From contig NZ_JAHUTS010000005.1 of assembly GCF_019209835.1 (NCBI RefSeq), forward strand, positions 1 to 64,000: DNA of 64,000 nucleotides, given 5' to 3'. The notes below the pieces were generated by a model. That model was not told the origin of the DNA and made no database searches. It saw nothing but the letters and a program-made list of their open reading frames with translations. The translations under genes and the position numbers were made by a program. Positions 1 to 8,585 of this stretch are shown one piece after another. Origin of the DNA: Enterovibrio paralichthyis. GTDB taxonomy: Bacteria; Pseudomonadota; Gammaproteobacteria; Enterobacterales; Vibrionaceae. Positions within the stretch are counted from its first letter, which is position 1, and every line of letters begins with the position of its first letter.

Positions 1-34
1 TCGCGAGGGTAAGGGCTGTGGTCAATTGCAAAAT

Positions 35-68
35 AAAAGGCTCTAAGTATGGGGACTTAGAGCCTTTA
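35..68 (-). terminator. Intrinsic terminator after the lipoprotein gene
   Basis: A perfect 10-bp stem (39-48 with 55-64) with a 6-base loop. It is flanked by A-rich sequence on the left and TTTATA on the right, so it can stop transcription from both sides. On the minus strand it lies about 95 bases past the stop of the first gene. Confidence 0.85.
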
Positions 69-161
69 TAAGCCATCTGTTGGATCGTTCAACCGATCAT
101 TTATCTCTTAACTGATCGGCATTAGCCGACAACGGCGCTTTTTGGCTTGATAGTGCAGGGA

Positions 162-770
162 TTAAAACGGCCACCAGCTGCGGTTGTCTTCCAGCTCCTT
201 GCGGCAACTCTGTAGCTGAGCACCATAGGTTTTGGCCTGGCGCTCCACTTTACGAGCTACCTGCATCACCTTGGGTTTGGATTTATACACACCGCGCTTA
301 TATCCCCCGCGCCCTTCGTGATAGGCCAGGTACTGGTTATAGGCATCCCATTTGGAAATGCCCAACTGGCGCTGGGTTTCACTGGTGTACCAACCGATAA
401 ACTGCAGCGCATCCCCGAAATCTGTCCGCGACCCACCATTATCCGTCGCTTTCTGGTAATCCTCCCACGCCGGATCCTGTGCCTGCGCATAGCCGTAAGC
501 GCTGCTCACGCGCCCCCATGGGATCACCCAAAGCACATAGTCTCGTGGTGGCAATGCATCATGAACATAGGAACTTTCCTGTTTCACAAAAGCCATGGCA
601 ACGTGGATCGGTGTTCCCCAGTCCTCTTGCATATCCACCGCATCTTCATACCAGTCGTCATACTGGCGGAATATGCTGCAGATGTTGTCCTGGTTTTTCG
701 GTGGCGCTGCCGCGCAACCGGTCAGTGCGAGCGCCGTGAACATGAGCATCCACTTGGAACAAGCATGCAT
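162..770 (-). CDS. Lipoprotein with lytic-transglycosylase-like (SLT) domain
   Basis: Predicted outer-membrane lipoprotein of 202 residues. The N-terminus has a hydrophobic signal and a lipobox (L-T-G-C, Cys near residue 19). The body resembles the transglycosylase SLT fold: a candidate catalytic Glu sits in F-V-K-Q-E-S-S-Y and a G-Y-A-Q-A stretch follows, so it probably cuts or binds peptidoglycan. I start it at the ATG at 770, behind an AGAGAAAGAGAA purine tract. A longer reading from a GTG at 848 would run through the gshA terminator and add residues before the signal peptide. The exact family is not certain, and the catalytic role is inferred from the motif only. Confidence 0.75.
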   Translation of the reverse strand: MHACSKWMLMFTALALTGCAAAPPKNQDNICSIFRQYDDWYEDAVDMQEDWGTPIHVAMAFVKQESSYVHDALPPRDYVLWVIPWGRVSSAYGYAQAQDPAWEDYQKATDNGGSRTDFGDALQFIGWYTSETQRQLGISKWDAYNQYLAYHEGRGGYKRGVYKSKPKVMQVARKVERQAKTYGAQLQSCRKELEDNRSWWPF

Positions 771-802
771 GGTGTTTTCTCTTTCTCTGGGTATCAAACG
801 TA

Positions 803-828
803 AAAAAGGCCGGTAATACCGACCTTTA
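803..828 (-). terminator. gshA terminator
   Basis: Near-perfect inverted repeat (AAAGGCCGGTA with TACCGACCTTT, one mismatch) followed on the minus strand by a run of T. It lies between the gshA stop and the lipoprotein ATG at 770, which supports that shorter start and separate transcription of the two genes. Confidence 0.8.
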
Positions 829-847
829 TACAAGATGTTGGGTATCA

Positions 848-2422
848 CTACAGGGATACACTATCACCAAAATACTCAGCCAGGTACTGCTCAAAGCTGA
901 TTGCGTCGCCCTGTTCCACATCTTGCTGACGCTTCACACTGGCTTCGCTTTCATCTTTGAACTGCTGCTCTGAAAACGTGACATAGTCGCCGCCGGCAAA
1001 CAGCTCGCGATTTCCTTTGGCGATCTCCAGACCCACTTTACCAATACTCTCGGTTTCCAGAATGGACTTCAGCATACGGGCTGACAGTGTTTTTTCCGGC
1101 TCGTCGAACCAGGTCACCAGCTCGTTACAGGTGCGCAGGTAATTATCACCGCCAAAGGCTTCGTCCATCACCACCGCCAGTGCAGACAAGTCCGCAAAGA
1201 CACGGCGTCCCCACTCCGCCTGGGTTAGTTGCTCACCGTCACAACCGATCTGCAGGGTCAACCCAGGCTTACGGCCTTCCAGTACCACCTTGCTCCAGTT
1301 TTGGCGCCAGCATTGCAGCTCGCAATCAGTCATTGGTGCAGACTCTGACAGCACACTCCAGGTCAGGAACAGGTCGAGGAAGTACACCTGGTAGTCATCA
1401 ATACCGACCGGACTGAACGGGTTGACGTCCAGCGAGCGGACTTCGATGTACTCAACGCCACCACGCTCCAGCGCTTCCGACGGTTTCTCGCCACTTTTCG
1501 TGACACGTTTCGGACGGATTGGCGCATAAAGCTCGTTTTCTATCTGCAGTACATTGCTGTTGAGCTGACGGAAACCGTTCTCGTCCTTCACGCCAATTCT
1601 GGCGAAATCTTCTGATGGAGTACCAATCGCCGCACGTACGCCCTGAAGGTATTGCTCCAGACCGTTAAAGCCGATTTTCAGGCTGCTTTGCGCGTTGTTG
1701 GTATAACCCAGATCGCTCAGGCGCAGGGAGGTGGCATACGGCAGGTAACAGGTACCATTGCCGACAGTTTCAAACGGCAGGTTAGTCGCTGCTTTATTGA
1801 TAAAAGAGCCACACAGCGCCGGGGATGCACCGAACAGATACGGGATCATCCAGCCAAAGCGGTAGTAATTACGGATCAGGCCGAAGTACGCTTCAGACAC
1901 GGATTCCTGTCTCGCGTAAGGTGTCTGATCGCCAAACAACTGCTGCCAAAAACTGTCTGAAAACGAGAAGTTGAAATGCACACCGGAAATGATCTGCATG
2001 ACACTGCCGTAGCGGTGTTTCAGTCCCTGGCGGTACAGGGTTTTCATGCGGCCAACATTGGACGATCCATACTGTGCTAGCGTGATGTCATCTTCCTCAC
2101 CGACATAGCACGGCATCGACAACGGCCAAAGGGACTCTTCTCCCAGCGCACGGTAGGTGAAACGGTGGATGTCCTGGAGTTGGTTGAGCATCTCCGGCAC
2201 CGAATGGCTGACAGGCGTGATAAATTCCAGCAACTGCTCAGCAAAATCGGTTGTGATCCATTTGTGGGTCAGGGCAGAACCTAACGCATCAGGGTGGTGG
2301 GCGGCTGACAGGGTACCTTGCGGGGTGATCCGCAATGCTTCGCGTTCAACGCCTCTGCCAATGCCGCTGAGCGCTTCCGGGTTTGCGGAGAACGCTTCCA
2401 ACCTTTGGGAAAAACTAGTCAA
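848..2422 (-). CDS. gshA: Glutamate-cysteine ligase
   Basis: Catalyses the ATP-dependent joining of L-glutamate and L-cysteine, the first and rate-limiting step of glutathione synthesis, in the cytosol. The protein has 524 residues, close to the roughly 518 of the enterobacterial GshA family, and resembles it along its whole length, with the N-terminal G-I-G-R-G-V-E-R-E-A-L-R segment at residues 21-32. The start is a TTG at 2422 with AAGAG seven bases upstream. The gene is separated from the protease gene upstream by 113 bases with no obvious terminator, and ends in its own hairpin. gshA near yqaA/yqaB is a conserved arrangement in gammaproteobacteria. Confidence 0.95.
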   Translation of the reverse strand: MTSFSQRLEAFSANPEALSGIGRGVEREALRITPQGTLSAAHHPDALGSALTHKWITTDFAEQLLEFITPVSHSVPEMLNQLQDIHRFTYRALGEESLWPLSMPCYVGEEDDITLAQYGSSNVGRMKTLYRQGLKHRYGSVMQIISGVHFNFSFSDSFWQQLFGDQTPYARQESVSEAYFGLIRNYYRFGWMIPYLFGASPALCGSFINKAATNLPFETVGNGTCYLPYATSLRLSDLGYTNNAQSSLKIGFNGLEQYLQGVRAAIGTPSEDFARIGVKDENGFRQLNSNVLQIENELYAPIRPKRVTKSGEKPSEALERGGVEYIEVRSLDVNPFSPVGIDDYQVYFLDLFLTWSVLSESAPMTDCELQCWRQNWSKVVLEGRKPGLTLQIGCDGEQLTQAEWGRRVFADLSALAVVMDEAFGGDNYLRTCNELVTWFDEPEKTLSARMLKSILETESIGKVGLEIAKGNRELFAGGDYVTFSEQQFKDESEASVKRQQDVEQGDAISFEQYLAEYFGDSVSL

Positions 2423-2535
2423 GGCTGCACTCTTTTATTGTAATTAAAGCAGTAAGATGACTAAGCATAATCACTCTTGGTGGCAAAAGCCATCTCACTG
2501 TTTCTCACTCGGCTTACACTGTCGGTAACGTGGCG

Positions 2536-5370
2536 TCAGTTCTCAATAGTCAGACGCTTAACCGGCAGTCCCAAGGTGCTCAATGATGGCGCCAGCGCCT
2601 TTGCATCACCGACAATAATCACCTGATAATCTTCGGGCGCAAACCAGATTTTTGCCAGTTCATTGAGTGTTTCTTTCGAGACTGTATCGATGATCGCTTT
2701 CTGTTTTGCCTTGTAGTCGGCGGGCAGATTGTTGCGCATCATATTGGCGATCAGTCCCGCCTTATCCCCCGGCGTTTCATAGCTCAGGGCTTCATTTTGC
2801 CCGACAGCCAGGCGCAAAAAGGCCAGCTCTTCGTCAGTCATACCGTTCTCGGCCATGTTGCGCAGTTCACTTTGCATCTCTTTGACCGTATCGGCTGTGC
2901 TGTCTGCGCGCACCTGTGCCTGATATACGACAACGCCTTTATCCTGATCGCCATAGACATAACCGCTTGCCCCATAGGTGTAACCCTTGTCTTCGCGCAG
3001 GTTCAGGTTCAGGCGTGAGTTAAAGTTTCCGGCAAGGTTGAAGTTAGCCAGCTGGGTTTTAAACATCTCGCCGGTGGCGTCGTAAGGCATGGCATGGCGC
3101 ACCATCTGCACCACGCTTTGCGGTGCACCAGGTTTGTCCACCAGCCAGATTTGCGGTTTGCTGTATTCCTTAATCAGGGTCTTAGCCGGTGCCGTTGCAG
3201 GCTCCCCTTTCCATGCTGCCAAGCCGTTAATACTCGACAACAGGGTGGATTTGTCGATATCACCGACAGCAATCAGTCTTGCCGAATCCGGGGTGTAGTG
3301 ACGGGCATAGAAGTCTTTCACATCGCCGACAGTCAGCGCACCCAGCGTTTCAAGGGTGCCTTCCGATGGCAATGCATGCCACGGGTCACTGAACAGCACA
3401 TGGCGTCTTGCCTGACTTGCCTGCCACTGGGGTGTCTGGTGACTGAACTGGATACTTTCCAACGCCTGTTTTTTCAGACGTTCGAAATCAGCCTCGTCGA
3501 ACTTGGGATGAAACAGCATATCGCCTGCAAGGGTCAGGGTTTCTTCGAGGTTTTTAGTCAGGGAAGAAACACTGATAGTGGTGCCACGGGAAGACGCACT
3601 GACGCTGATACTGGACCCAAGGCGATCCAGCTCGGCTGCAATCGCTTCACTGGTGCGGTTGGTGGTTCCCTCTGCCAGCAGATCAGCAGTCAGCGACGCC
3701 AGGCCATTTTTACCTTCCGGCTCCATCAAGCTGCCTGCAGGTAAAATCAGGTGAACGGTCACTGTTGGCGTTTCATCTGACGTTGCACCGGCAATTTGAA
3801 TACCATTGTCCAATTTGGCCCTGTAAAGCTTCGGCACTTTCACCGTTACAGCGCTGTCTGGTTTTGGTATCACAGAACGGTCAAAGGTTTCCGGTGTTTC
3901 ACGCAACGCTAACGATGCATCACCGGTATCCGCGTTACCGTCTGTTTTGGCACGCACCGGCGAAAAGTTGGGGGCTGCAGCAGCGAGGCTGGTTTTGCCA
4001 ACCGGCACGACCGACAGGCTCAGTGATGGCTTATTCCAGATAAAGCGGTCAAAGGCTGCTTCCACTTCCCCGGTCGAGACATCGTCTAGCTCATCAAGCC
4101 AGATAGCCAGCCTATCCGGCTCGCCATAGAAGGTCTCATTGGAGGCCAGTTGTGCCACTTTACCGTGCACACTTTGCAGGCCAAATACGGCGCTGGCCTC
4201 AGCACTGCCTTTCACCTGCGCCAGATCATCCGCTTTGATGCCCCGCGTCTTGAGGGAAGCCAGTACACCCATGACATCTTTACGTAGCGATTGCAGGCTC
4301 TGGCCCTGATTGCCCAGCACGTATACCTGAAGGTTACAGGCAAGCTCGGCACAGTCCTGATATGCGCTGGCACTCAGTACCTTGCCCGGTTTAACCAGTT
4401 CCTGATAAAGCAGACTGTTACGTCCCTGCCCCAGCACAGAGGCGAGCATGTCGAGCGCGACACGGGAGTCTGCCCCTGGGTATTCCGTTGGCCAGGTCAT
4501 CACCAGCATCGGCTGCTGGATATTGTCTTCAAGAGTAACGAAGCGGTTAGCGTCCAGGGTCACCGGCCATTTATCTGCGGTTTTCACCTCGGGCCCGGCA
4601 GGAATATCGCCAAAGTATTTCTCTACCCACTCTAGGGTTTTGGCAACATCGATATCACCGCCAATGCTGAGGGTGGCGTTGTTCGGGCCATACCAGTGCA
4701 GGAAGAAGGCTTTCAGATCATCCACGTCCACGCCATTGAGATCTTCGACATAGCCGATAGTCGGCCAGCTGTAGGGATGCGTCGGCGGGTACAGACTGGC
4801 TGACAGGGTTTCCTGCACCAGGCCATAAGGGCGGTTGTCGTAGTTCTGTGCCCGTTCGTTTTTTACCGTATCGCGCTGGATTTCAAACTTGCGCTGGGAG
4901 ACGGCATCCAGCAAAAAGCCCATGCGGTCAGATTCCAGCCACAGCATTTTTTCCAGCTCATTGGCAGGCACGGTTTCGTAGTAGTTGGTGCGGTCTCGGT
5001 TGGTCGTCCCGTTCACGCTGCCGCCGGATTCCGTCACCAATTTGAAATGCTGCTGGTCGCCGACATGCTCCGATCCCTGGAACATCATGTGCTCAAAGAA
5101 GTGGGCAAAGCCGGACTTACCCGGCTCTTCACGAGCCGAGCCGACATGATAGGTCACATCCACATGAACCAGTGGATCGGAATCATCAGGGTGAAGCAAC
5201 ACCGTCAAGCCGTTGGAGAGACGGTATTTTTGATAGGGGATGGCCGGGGCGTCACCCGTAGCGCCTTTTTCTTCAATAAAAGTGACGCCATCAGGCAGCA
5301 CGGGTGTGGACGGAAAGATGCCACACCCTGACAACCCAAACAGGGTTGCCGTCAGGATAAAATAACGCAC
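2536..5370 (-). CDS. M16-family zinc metalloprotease, lipoprotein
   Basis: A 944-residue predicted envelope lipoprotein (lipobox L-S-G-C at residues 13-16). The first M16 half carries the inverted zinc motif H-x-x-E-H at residues 90-94 and a downstream acidic N-E-R-A-Q segment. A second, non-catalytic M16 half follows (roughly residues 500-940), giving the usual two-domain clamshell of insulinase/pitrilysin-type peptidases that degrade short peptides. The start is a GTG with AAAGGAT upstream. It follows yqaA by 20 bases and is probably the last gene of the oxidoreductase-yqaB-yqaA-protease operon. The substrate cannot be read from sequence. Confidence 0.88.
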   Translation of the reverse strand: MRYFILTATLFGLSGCGIFPSTPVLPDGVTFIEEKGATGDAPAIPYQKYRLSNGLTVLLHPDDSDPLVHVDVTYHVGSAREEPGKSGFAHFFEHMMFQGSEHVGDQQHFKLVTESGGSVNGTTNRDRTNYYETVPANELEKMLWLESDRMGFLLDAVSQRKFEIQRDTVKNERAQNYDNRPYGLVQETLSASLYPPTHPYSWPTIGYVEDLNGVDVDDLKAFFLHWYGPNNATLSIGGDIDVAKTLEWVEKYFGDIPAGPEVKTADKWPVTLDANRFVTLEDNIQQPMLVMTWPTEYPGADSRVALDMLASVLGQGRNSLLYQELVKPGKVLSASAYQDCAELACNLQVYVLGNQGQSLQSLRKDVMGVLASLKTRGIKADDLAQVKGSAEASAVFGLQSVHGKVAQLASNETFYGEPDRLAIWLDELDDVSTGEVEAAFDRFIWNKPSLSLSVVPVGKTSLAAAAPNFSPVRAKTDGNADTGDASLALRETPETFDRSVIPKPDSAVTVKVPKLYRAKLDNGIQIAGATSDETPTVTVHLILPAGSLMEPEGKNGLASLTADLLAEGTTNRTSEAIAAELDRLGSSISVSASSRGTTISVSSLTKNLEETLTLAGDMLFHPKFDEADFERLKKQALESIQFSHQTPQWQASQARRHVLFSDPWHALPSEGTLETLGALTVGDVKDFYARHYTPDSARLIAVGDIDKSTLLSSINGLAAWKGEPATAPAKTLIKEYSKPQIWLVDKPGAPQSVVQMVRHAMPYDATGEMFKTQLANFNLAGNFNSRLNLNLREDKGYTYGASGYVYGDQDKGVVVYQAQVRADSTADTVKEMQSELRNMAENGMTDEELAFLRLAVGQNEALSYETPGDKAGLIANMMRNNLPADYKAKQKAIIDTVSKETLNELAKIWFAPEDYQVIIVGDAKALAPSLSTLGLPVKRLTIEN

Positions 5371-5390
5371 ACGCTATCCTTTGATAAAAA

Positions 5391-5822
5391 TTAAAACAGT
5401 AAGCCTCGGGTCACGAGTGCCAGTATCACGTATCTGAGGGCTTTGCCCATGGCAATCAAGAGCCAGCACCAACGCTGCTTGAGTCTCAGCCAGCCAGCAG
5501 CCAGGCAAAGCGGGTCGCCGATAATGGGTAGCCAGCTCAGCAACAAGGTCCAGTAACCGTAGCGTTGAAGCCAGTTAATGGCTCTTTGACCGTGTTTCTG
5601 CTCAAGGGTTCGCGCAGGAATGAAACGACCAATCCAATAGTTGGTCATGCCCCCCAGCGTGTTACCTAAGGTGGCGACCAACACCAGTGTCGCCACGCTG
5701 AACTGGTTTTGCTTAAGCAGTAAAACGAGGTTGGCTTCCGAACCGCCAGGAAGCAAGGTGGCGCTGAGAAAACCGGTTGAAAACAACACCCACAGCGCCG
5801 AGTCACCACTAATCCAATCCAA
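5391..5822 (-). CDS. yqaA: YqaA-family (SNARE-associated/DedA-like) membrane protein
   Basis: Small inner-membrane protein of 143 residues with several hydrophobic segments. It has the family's early G-G-S-E motif in T-L-L-P-G-G-S-E and the central G-N-T-L-G-G-M-T-N-Y-W-I-G-R region. Relatives in the DedA/VTT superfamily are linked to lipid scrambling or transport, but the role of YqaA itself is not established. The start is a TTG at 5822 that overlaps the end of yqaB by 14 bases, with GGGTGA upstream inside yqaB, so translation is probably coupled. The yqaB-yqaA pair is also adjacent near gshA in Escherichia coli. Confidence 0.85.
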   Translation of the reverse strand: MDWISGDSALWVLFSTGFLSATLLPGGSEANLVLLLKQNQFSVATLVLVATLGNTLGGMTNYWIGRFIPARTLEQKHGQRAINWLQRYGYWTLLLSWLPIIGDPLCLAAGWLRLKQRWCWLLIAMGKALRYVILALVTRGLLF

Positions 5823-6396
5823 TGTCTGTCACCCGAACATCAATGACATCCATGCCTGCCGCTTTCGCTGCGTTGATACCAAACACCGCATCTTCGAACA
5901 CCAGGCATTTTTCCGGTGCCACGTTTAATCGTTCAGCACAGCGCAGGAAAGTATCCGGTTCGGGTTTATGGGCAGACACCTGATCAGCACCGACAACGAC
6001 ATCCATCAAAGGTAAAAGACCGGTCTTTTCCAACATTCGTTCAGCAATATCTGTCAGGGTACCGGTTCCAACTGCTATCGGCTTTTTACCTGCGAAATGC
6101 CGAGCCACTTCCGCAAACGGCAAGATCTCGAGATGATCTTCCATGATGGCTTTGAATTGCTGTGTTTTATGGGCAGCAAGCACCGCCGGATCTATATCCA
6201 GGTCTTTCTCTTCCACCAGCGACTTGGCCGTCAGCAGGGTTGGGCTGCCACCGCGTGTGTGGTACCAAGCTTCATCAACGTCAAATCCAAAATCTGCAGC
6301 TGTTTGCAGCCAGGCCGCATAGTGACCCGGCATTGAATCAATCAAAGTGCCATCGAGATCGAAAATAAAGGCTTCATATTTGTCGTAACGACACAT
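5809..6396 (-). CDS. yqaB: HAD-superfamily sugar phosphatase
   Basis: Cytosolic HAD hydrolase of 195 residues. Motif I is D-L-D-G-T-L-I-D-S near residue 14, the threonine motif is G-T-G-T, and the lysine and acidic motifs are K-P-E-P-D-T-F and F-E-D-A-V-F-G. The E. coli YqaB relative dephosphorylates fructose-1-phosphate and similar small sugar phosphates; the substrate here is inferred from similarity and gene position. Its ATG shares one base with the stop of the upstream oxidoreductase (TAATG), so the two are translationally coupled. Confidence 0.88.
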   Translation of the reverse strand: MCRYDKYEAFIFDLDGTLIDSMPGHYAAWLQTAADFGFDVDEAWYHTRGGSPTLLTAKSLVEEKDLDIDPAVLAAHKTQQFKAIMEDHLEILPFAEVARHFAGKKPIAVGTGTLTDIAERMLEKTGLLPLMDVVVGADQVSAHKPEPDTFLRCAERLNVAPEKCLVFEDAVFGINAAKAAGMDVIDVRVTDIGLD

Positions 6397-7328
6397 TACT
6401 GGGGGATCTCCAAAATGATTTTGCCGCGTGTGCGGCCACTTTCTATATCTTTATGGGCTTGGACGCCTTGCTTTAACGGGTAGGTGGCACTGATGGTGAT
6501 GCGCAGTTTCCCTTCATCGGCGGCGTGAAGCAGAACATCCAGATCCTCTACACTTGGCTGCACCAGCATCCCTTTGGCTTCAATGCCTCGTTGCTTGGCT
6601 GCCTCGATGATACGCGGTGCAGTGATGGTAGGGACAGTTACCACGCGCCCTGACGGCTTGACGCATTGAAGCGCCGCTTCACCTACATCGCCGCCCATCA
6701 AATCAATCAGCACATCGATATCTTTCACCTGCTCTTCCACGGGAGCTTTGTGGTAATCCACCGCCTCCGCCCCCAGGGAAGAGACAAAGTCCACATTGGC
6801 TGTCGAACAAGAGGCATACACTGTTGCACCGTTGATGTTGGCAAGCTGGATTGCGATATGACCAACCCCACCGGCACCGGCGAGGATCAACACTCTGTCC
6901 TGATGGCGCACATCGGCATGTTCCAGCACCTGAAGTGCCGTCAGCCCTGCGACGGGAAATGTGGCGGCAATCTCCAGCGGGACACTGTCTGGCACCCTTG
7001 CCAACGCTGACTTGTCTGCACAGAGATACTGGCCATAGCCACCACCTTCGACAATGCGGCCGACCACACGGTCACCGGCTTTAAACTCTCCGGCATCCCG
7101 AGCAACGATACCGGCGACATCAAAGCCAGGTACCCACGGCAGGCTGTCTTTGATTTTCTCTGCGCCCCATCCCAACCCTGCGCGGGTTTTGGCATCAATC
7201 GGGTTTACCCCGGCATAAGCGACTTTGACCAATACCTGATTGTCTGCAGGTACCGGGATGTCGGTGGTTTGGAGCTTGAGGGTTTCCGGCCCGCCAAACG
7301 CGGTGATTGCCAGTTGAAGGTTAGCCAT
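6396..7328 (-). CDS. NADPH:quinone oxidoreductase-like MDR protein
   Basis: Medium-chain dehydrogenase/reductase of 310 residues. It has an N-terminal GroES-like domain and a Rossmann domain with A-G-A-G-G-V-G-H-I-A-I-Q (around residue 150). The Cys-rich structural-zinc loop of alcohol dehydrogenases is absent, which points to the quinone-reductase-like branch. It probably reduces quinones or enones with NADPH; the substrate is unknown. I use the ATG at 7328, preceded by AGGACG. The longer GTG reading from 7391 would cross the oad operon terminator. First gene of a likely four-gene operon with yqaB, yqaA and the M16 protease. Confidence 0.85.
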   Translation of the reverse strand: MANLQLAITAFGGPETLKLQTTDIPVPADNQVLVKVAYAGVNPIDAKTRAGLGWGAEKIKDSLPWVPGFDVAGIVARDAGEFKAGDRVVGRIVEGGGYGQYLCADKSALARVPDSVPLEIAATFPVAGLTALQVLEHADVRHQDRVLILAGAGGVGHIAIQLANINGATVYASCSTANVDFVSSLGAEAVDYHKAPVEEQVKDIDVLIDLMGGDVGEAALQCVKPSGRVVTVPTITAPRIIEAAKQRGIEAKGMLVQPSVEDLDVLLHAADEGKLRITISATYPLKQGVQAHKDIESGRTRGKIILEIPQ

Positions 7329-7371
7329 GCGTATCGTCCTTTTTTGCAGCCTCGAGCTTTTCAGTGTTAAT

Positions 7372-7404
7372 AAAAAAGGCGGAAGACTCAATGCCTTCCG
7401 CCCT
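7372..7404 (-). terminator. oadGAB operon terminator
   Basis: An 8-bp GC-rich stem (7378-7385 with 7395-7402) with a 9-base loop, followed on the minus strand by six T. It sits 38 bases beyond the oadB stop. Confidence 0.9.
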
Positions 7405-7441
7405 ATTATTTTGTGAATGTCTTTTAAACCGGCTTTCTTGG

Positions 7442-8575
7442 CTAACCGCCGACCAGTGCCAAAAGCACACCCGCCGCTACCGCTGAGCCCAATACACCCG
7501 CCACGTTCGGCCCCATTGCATGCATCAACAGGAAGTTGTGCGGGTTGGCATCCAGACCCACTTTGTTCACCACACGTGCAGCCATAGGTACAGCAGAAAC
7601 ACCCGCTGCACCAATCAATGGGTTAATGCTGTCTTTACTCACCTTGTTGAGCAGTTTAGCCATCAACACACCCGCTGCGGTACCGATACTGAAAGCAACG
7701 GCGCCCAGAATCAGGATACCCAGGGTCTCAAAGTGAAGGAATTGATCCGCCTGCAGTTTTGAACCAACAGCCAGTCCCAGGAAGATGGTAACCACGTTGA
7801 TCAGCTCGTTTTGCGCTGTATTGGACAGACGGTCAACAACTCCACATTCACGCATCAGGTTACCCAGACAGAACATACCCACCAGCGGCGTAGCTGAAGG
7901 CAGGAACAGGATTGCCATCATCAGCACTGCCAATGGGAACAGGATCTTTTCTGTTCTTGATACATGGCGGAGCTGGCGCATTTCAATCTTACGTTCTTCC
8001 TCGTTGGTCAGCGCCTTCATGATAGGCGGCTGGATAATAGGTACCAGCGCCATGTAGCTGTAAGCCGCCACCGCAATCGCACCCAGCAAGTCAGGAGACA
8101 AACGGCTGGCGAGGAAGATCGCCGTCGGGCCATCTGCACCACCGATGATAGCGATAGACGCCGCATCAGCGAGGTTGAACTCCATACCCGGCACAAGGTT
8201 CAGCAAAATCGCGCCAAACAACGTCGCGAAGATACCAAACTGCGCTGCAGCCCCTAACCAGAGCGTGCGTGGGTTGGCGATGAGCGCCCCGAAGTCTGTC
8301 ATGGCGCCAACGCCCATAAAGATCAACAGCGGGAAGATGCCCGTTTCGATACCCACATAGTAGACGTAGTACAGCACGCCGCCTGGCTCTGTAAATCCCG
8401 CATTCGGAATATTGGCGAGAATGGCACCAAAGCCGATCGGCAACAGCAGCAAGGGCTCAAAGCCCTTGCGGATGGCGAGAAACAGCAAAGTACAACCAAC
8501 GGCGATCATGATGAGCTGACCAAAATGGAAATTAGCCAGGCCAGTCTCCGTCCAGAGGATCCTTAAACCTTCCAT
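7442..8575 (-). CDS. oadB: Oxaloacetate decarboxylase, sodium pump beta subunit
   Basis: Integral membrane subunit (377 residues) that decarboxylates carboxybiotin and couples it to sodium export. Many hydrophobic helices are visible, and the conserved G-G-A-D-G-P-T-A-I-F segment holds the Asp implicated in sodium and proton transfer in the Klebsiella protein. The Y-S-Y-M-A-L-V-P-I-I-Q-P-P helix and the G-A-A-G-V-S-A-V-P-M-A-A segment are also present. It is shorter than the 430-residue Klebsiella form but matches the compact form I recall from vibrios. Ten bases separate it from oadA; it is the last gene of the operon. Confidence 0.94.
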   Translation of the reverse strand: MEGLRILWTETGLANFHFGQLIMIAVGCTLLFLAIRKGFEPLLLLPIGFGAILANIPNAGFTEPGGVLYYVYYVGIETGIFPLLIFMGVGAMTDFGALIANPRTLWLGAAAQFGIFATLFGAILLNLVPGMEFNLADAASIAIIGGADGPTAIFLASRLSPDLLGAIAVAAYSYMALVPIIQPPIMKALTNEEERKIEMRQLRHVSRTEKILFPLAVLMMAILFLPSATPLVGMFCLGNLMRECGVVDRLSNTAQNELINVVTIFLGLAVGSKLQADQFLHFETLGILILGAVAFSIGTAAGVLMAKLLNKVSKDSINPLIGAAGVSAVPMAARVVNKVGLDANPHNFLLMHAMGPNVAGVLGSAVAAGVLLALVGG

Positions 8576-8585
8576 GTTTACCCTC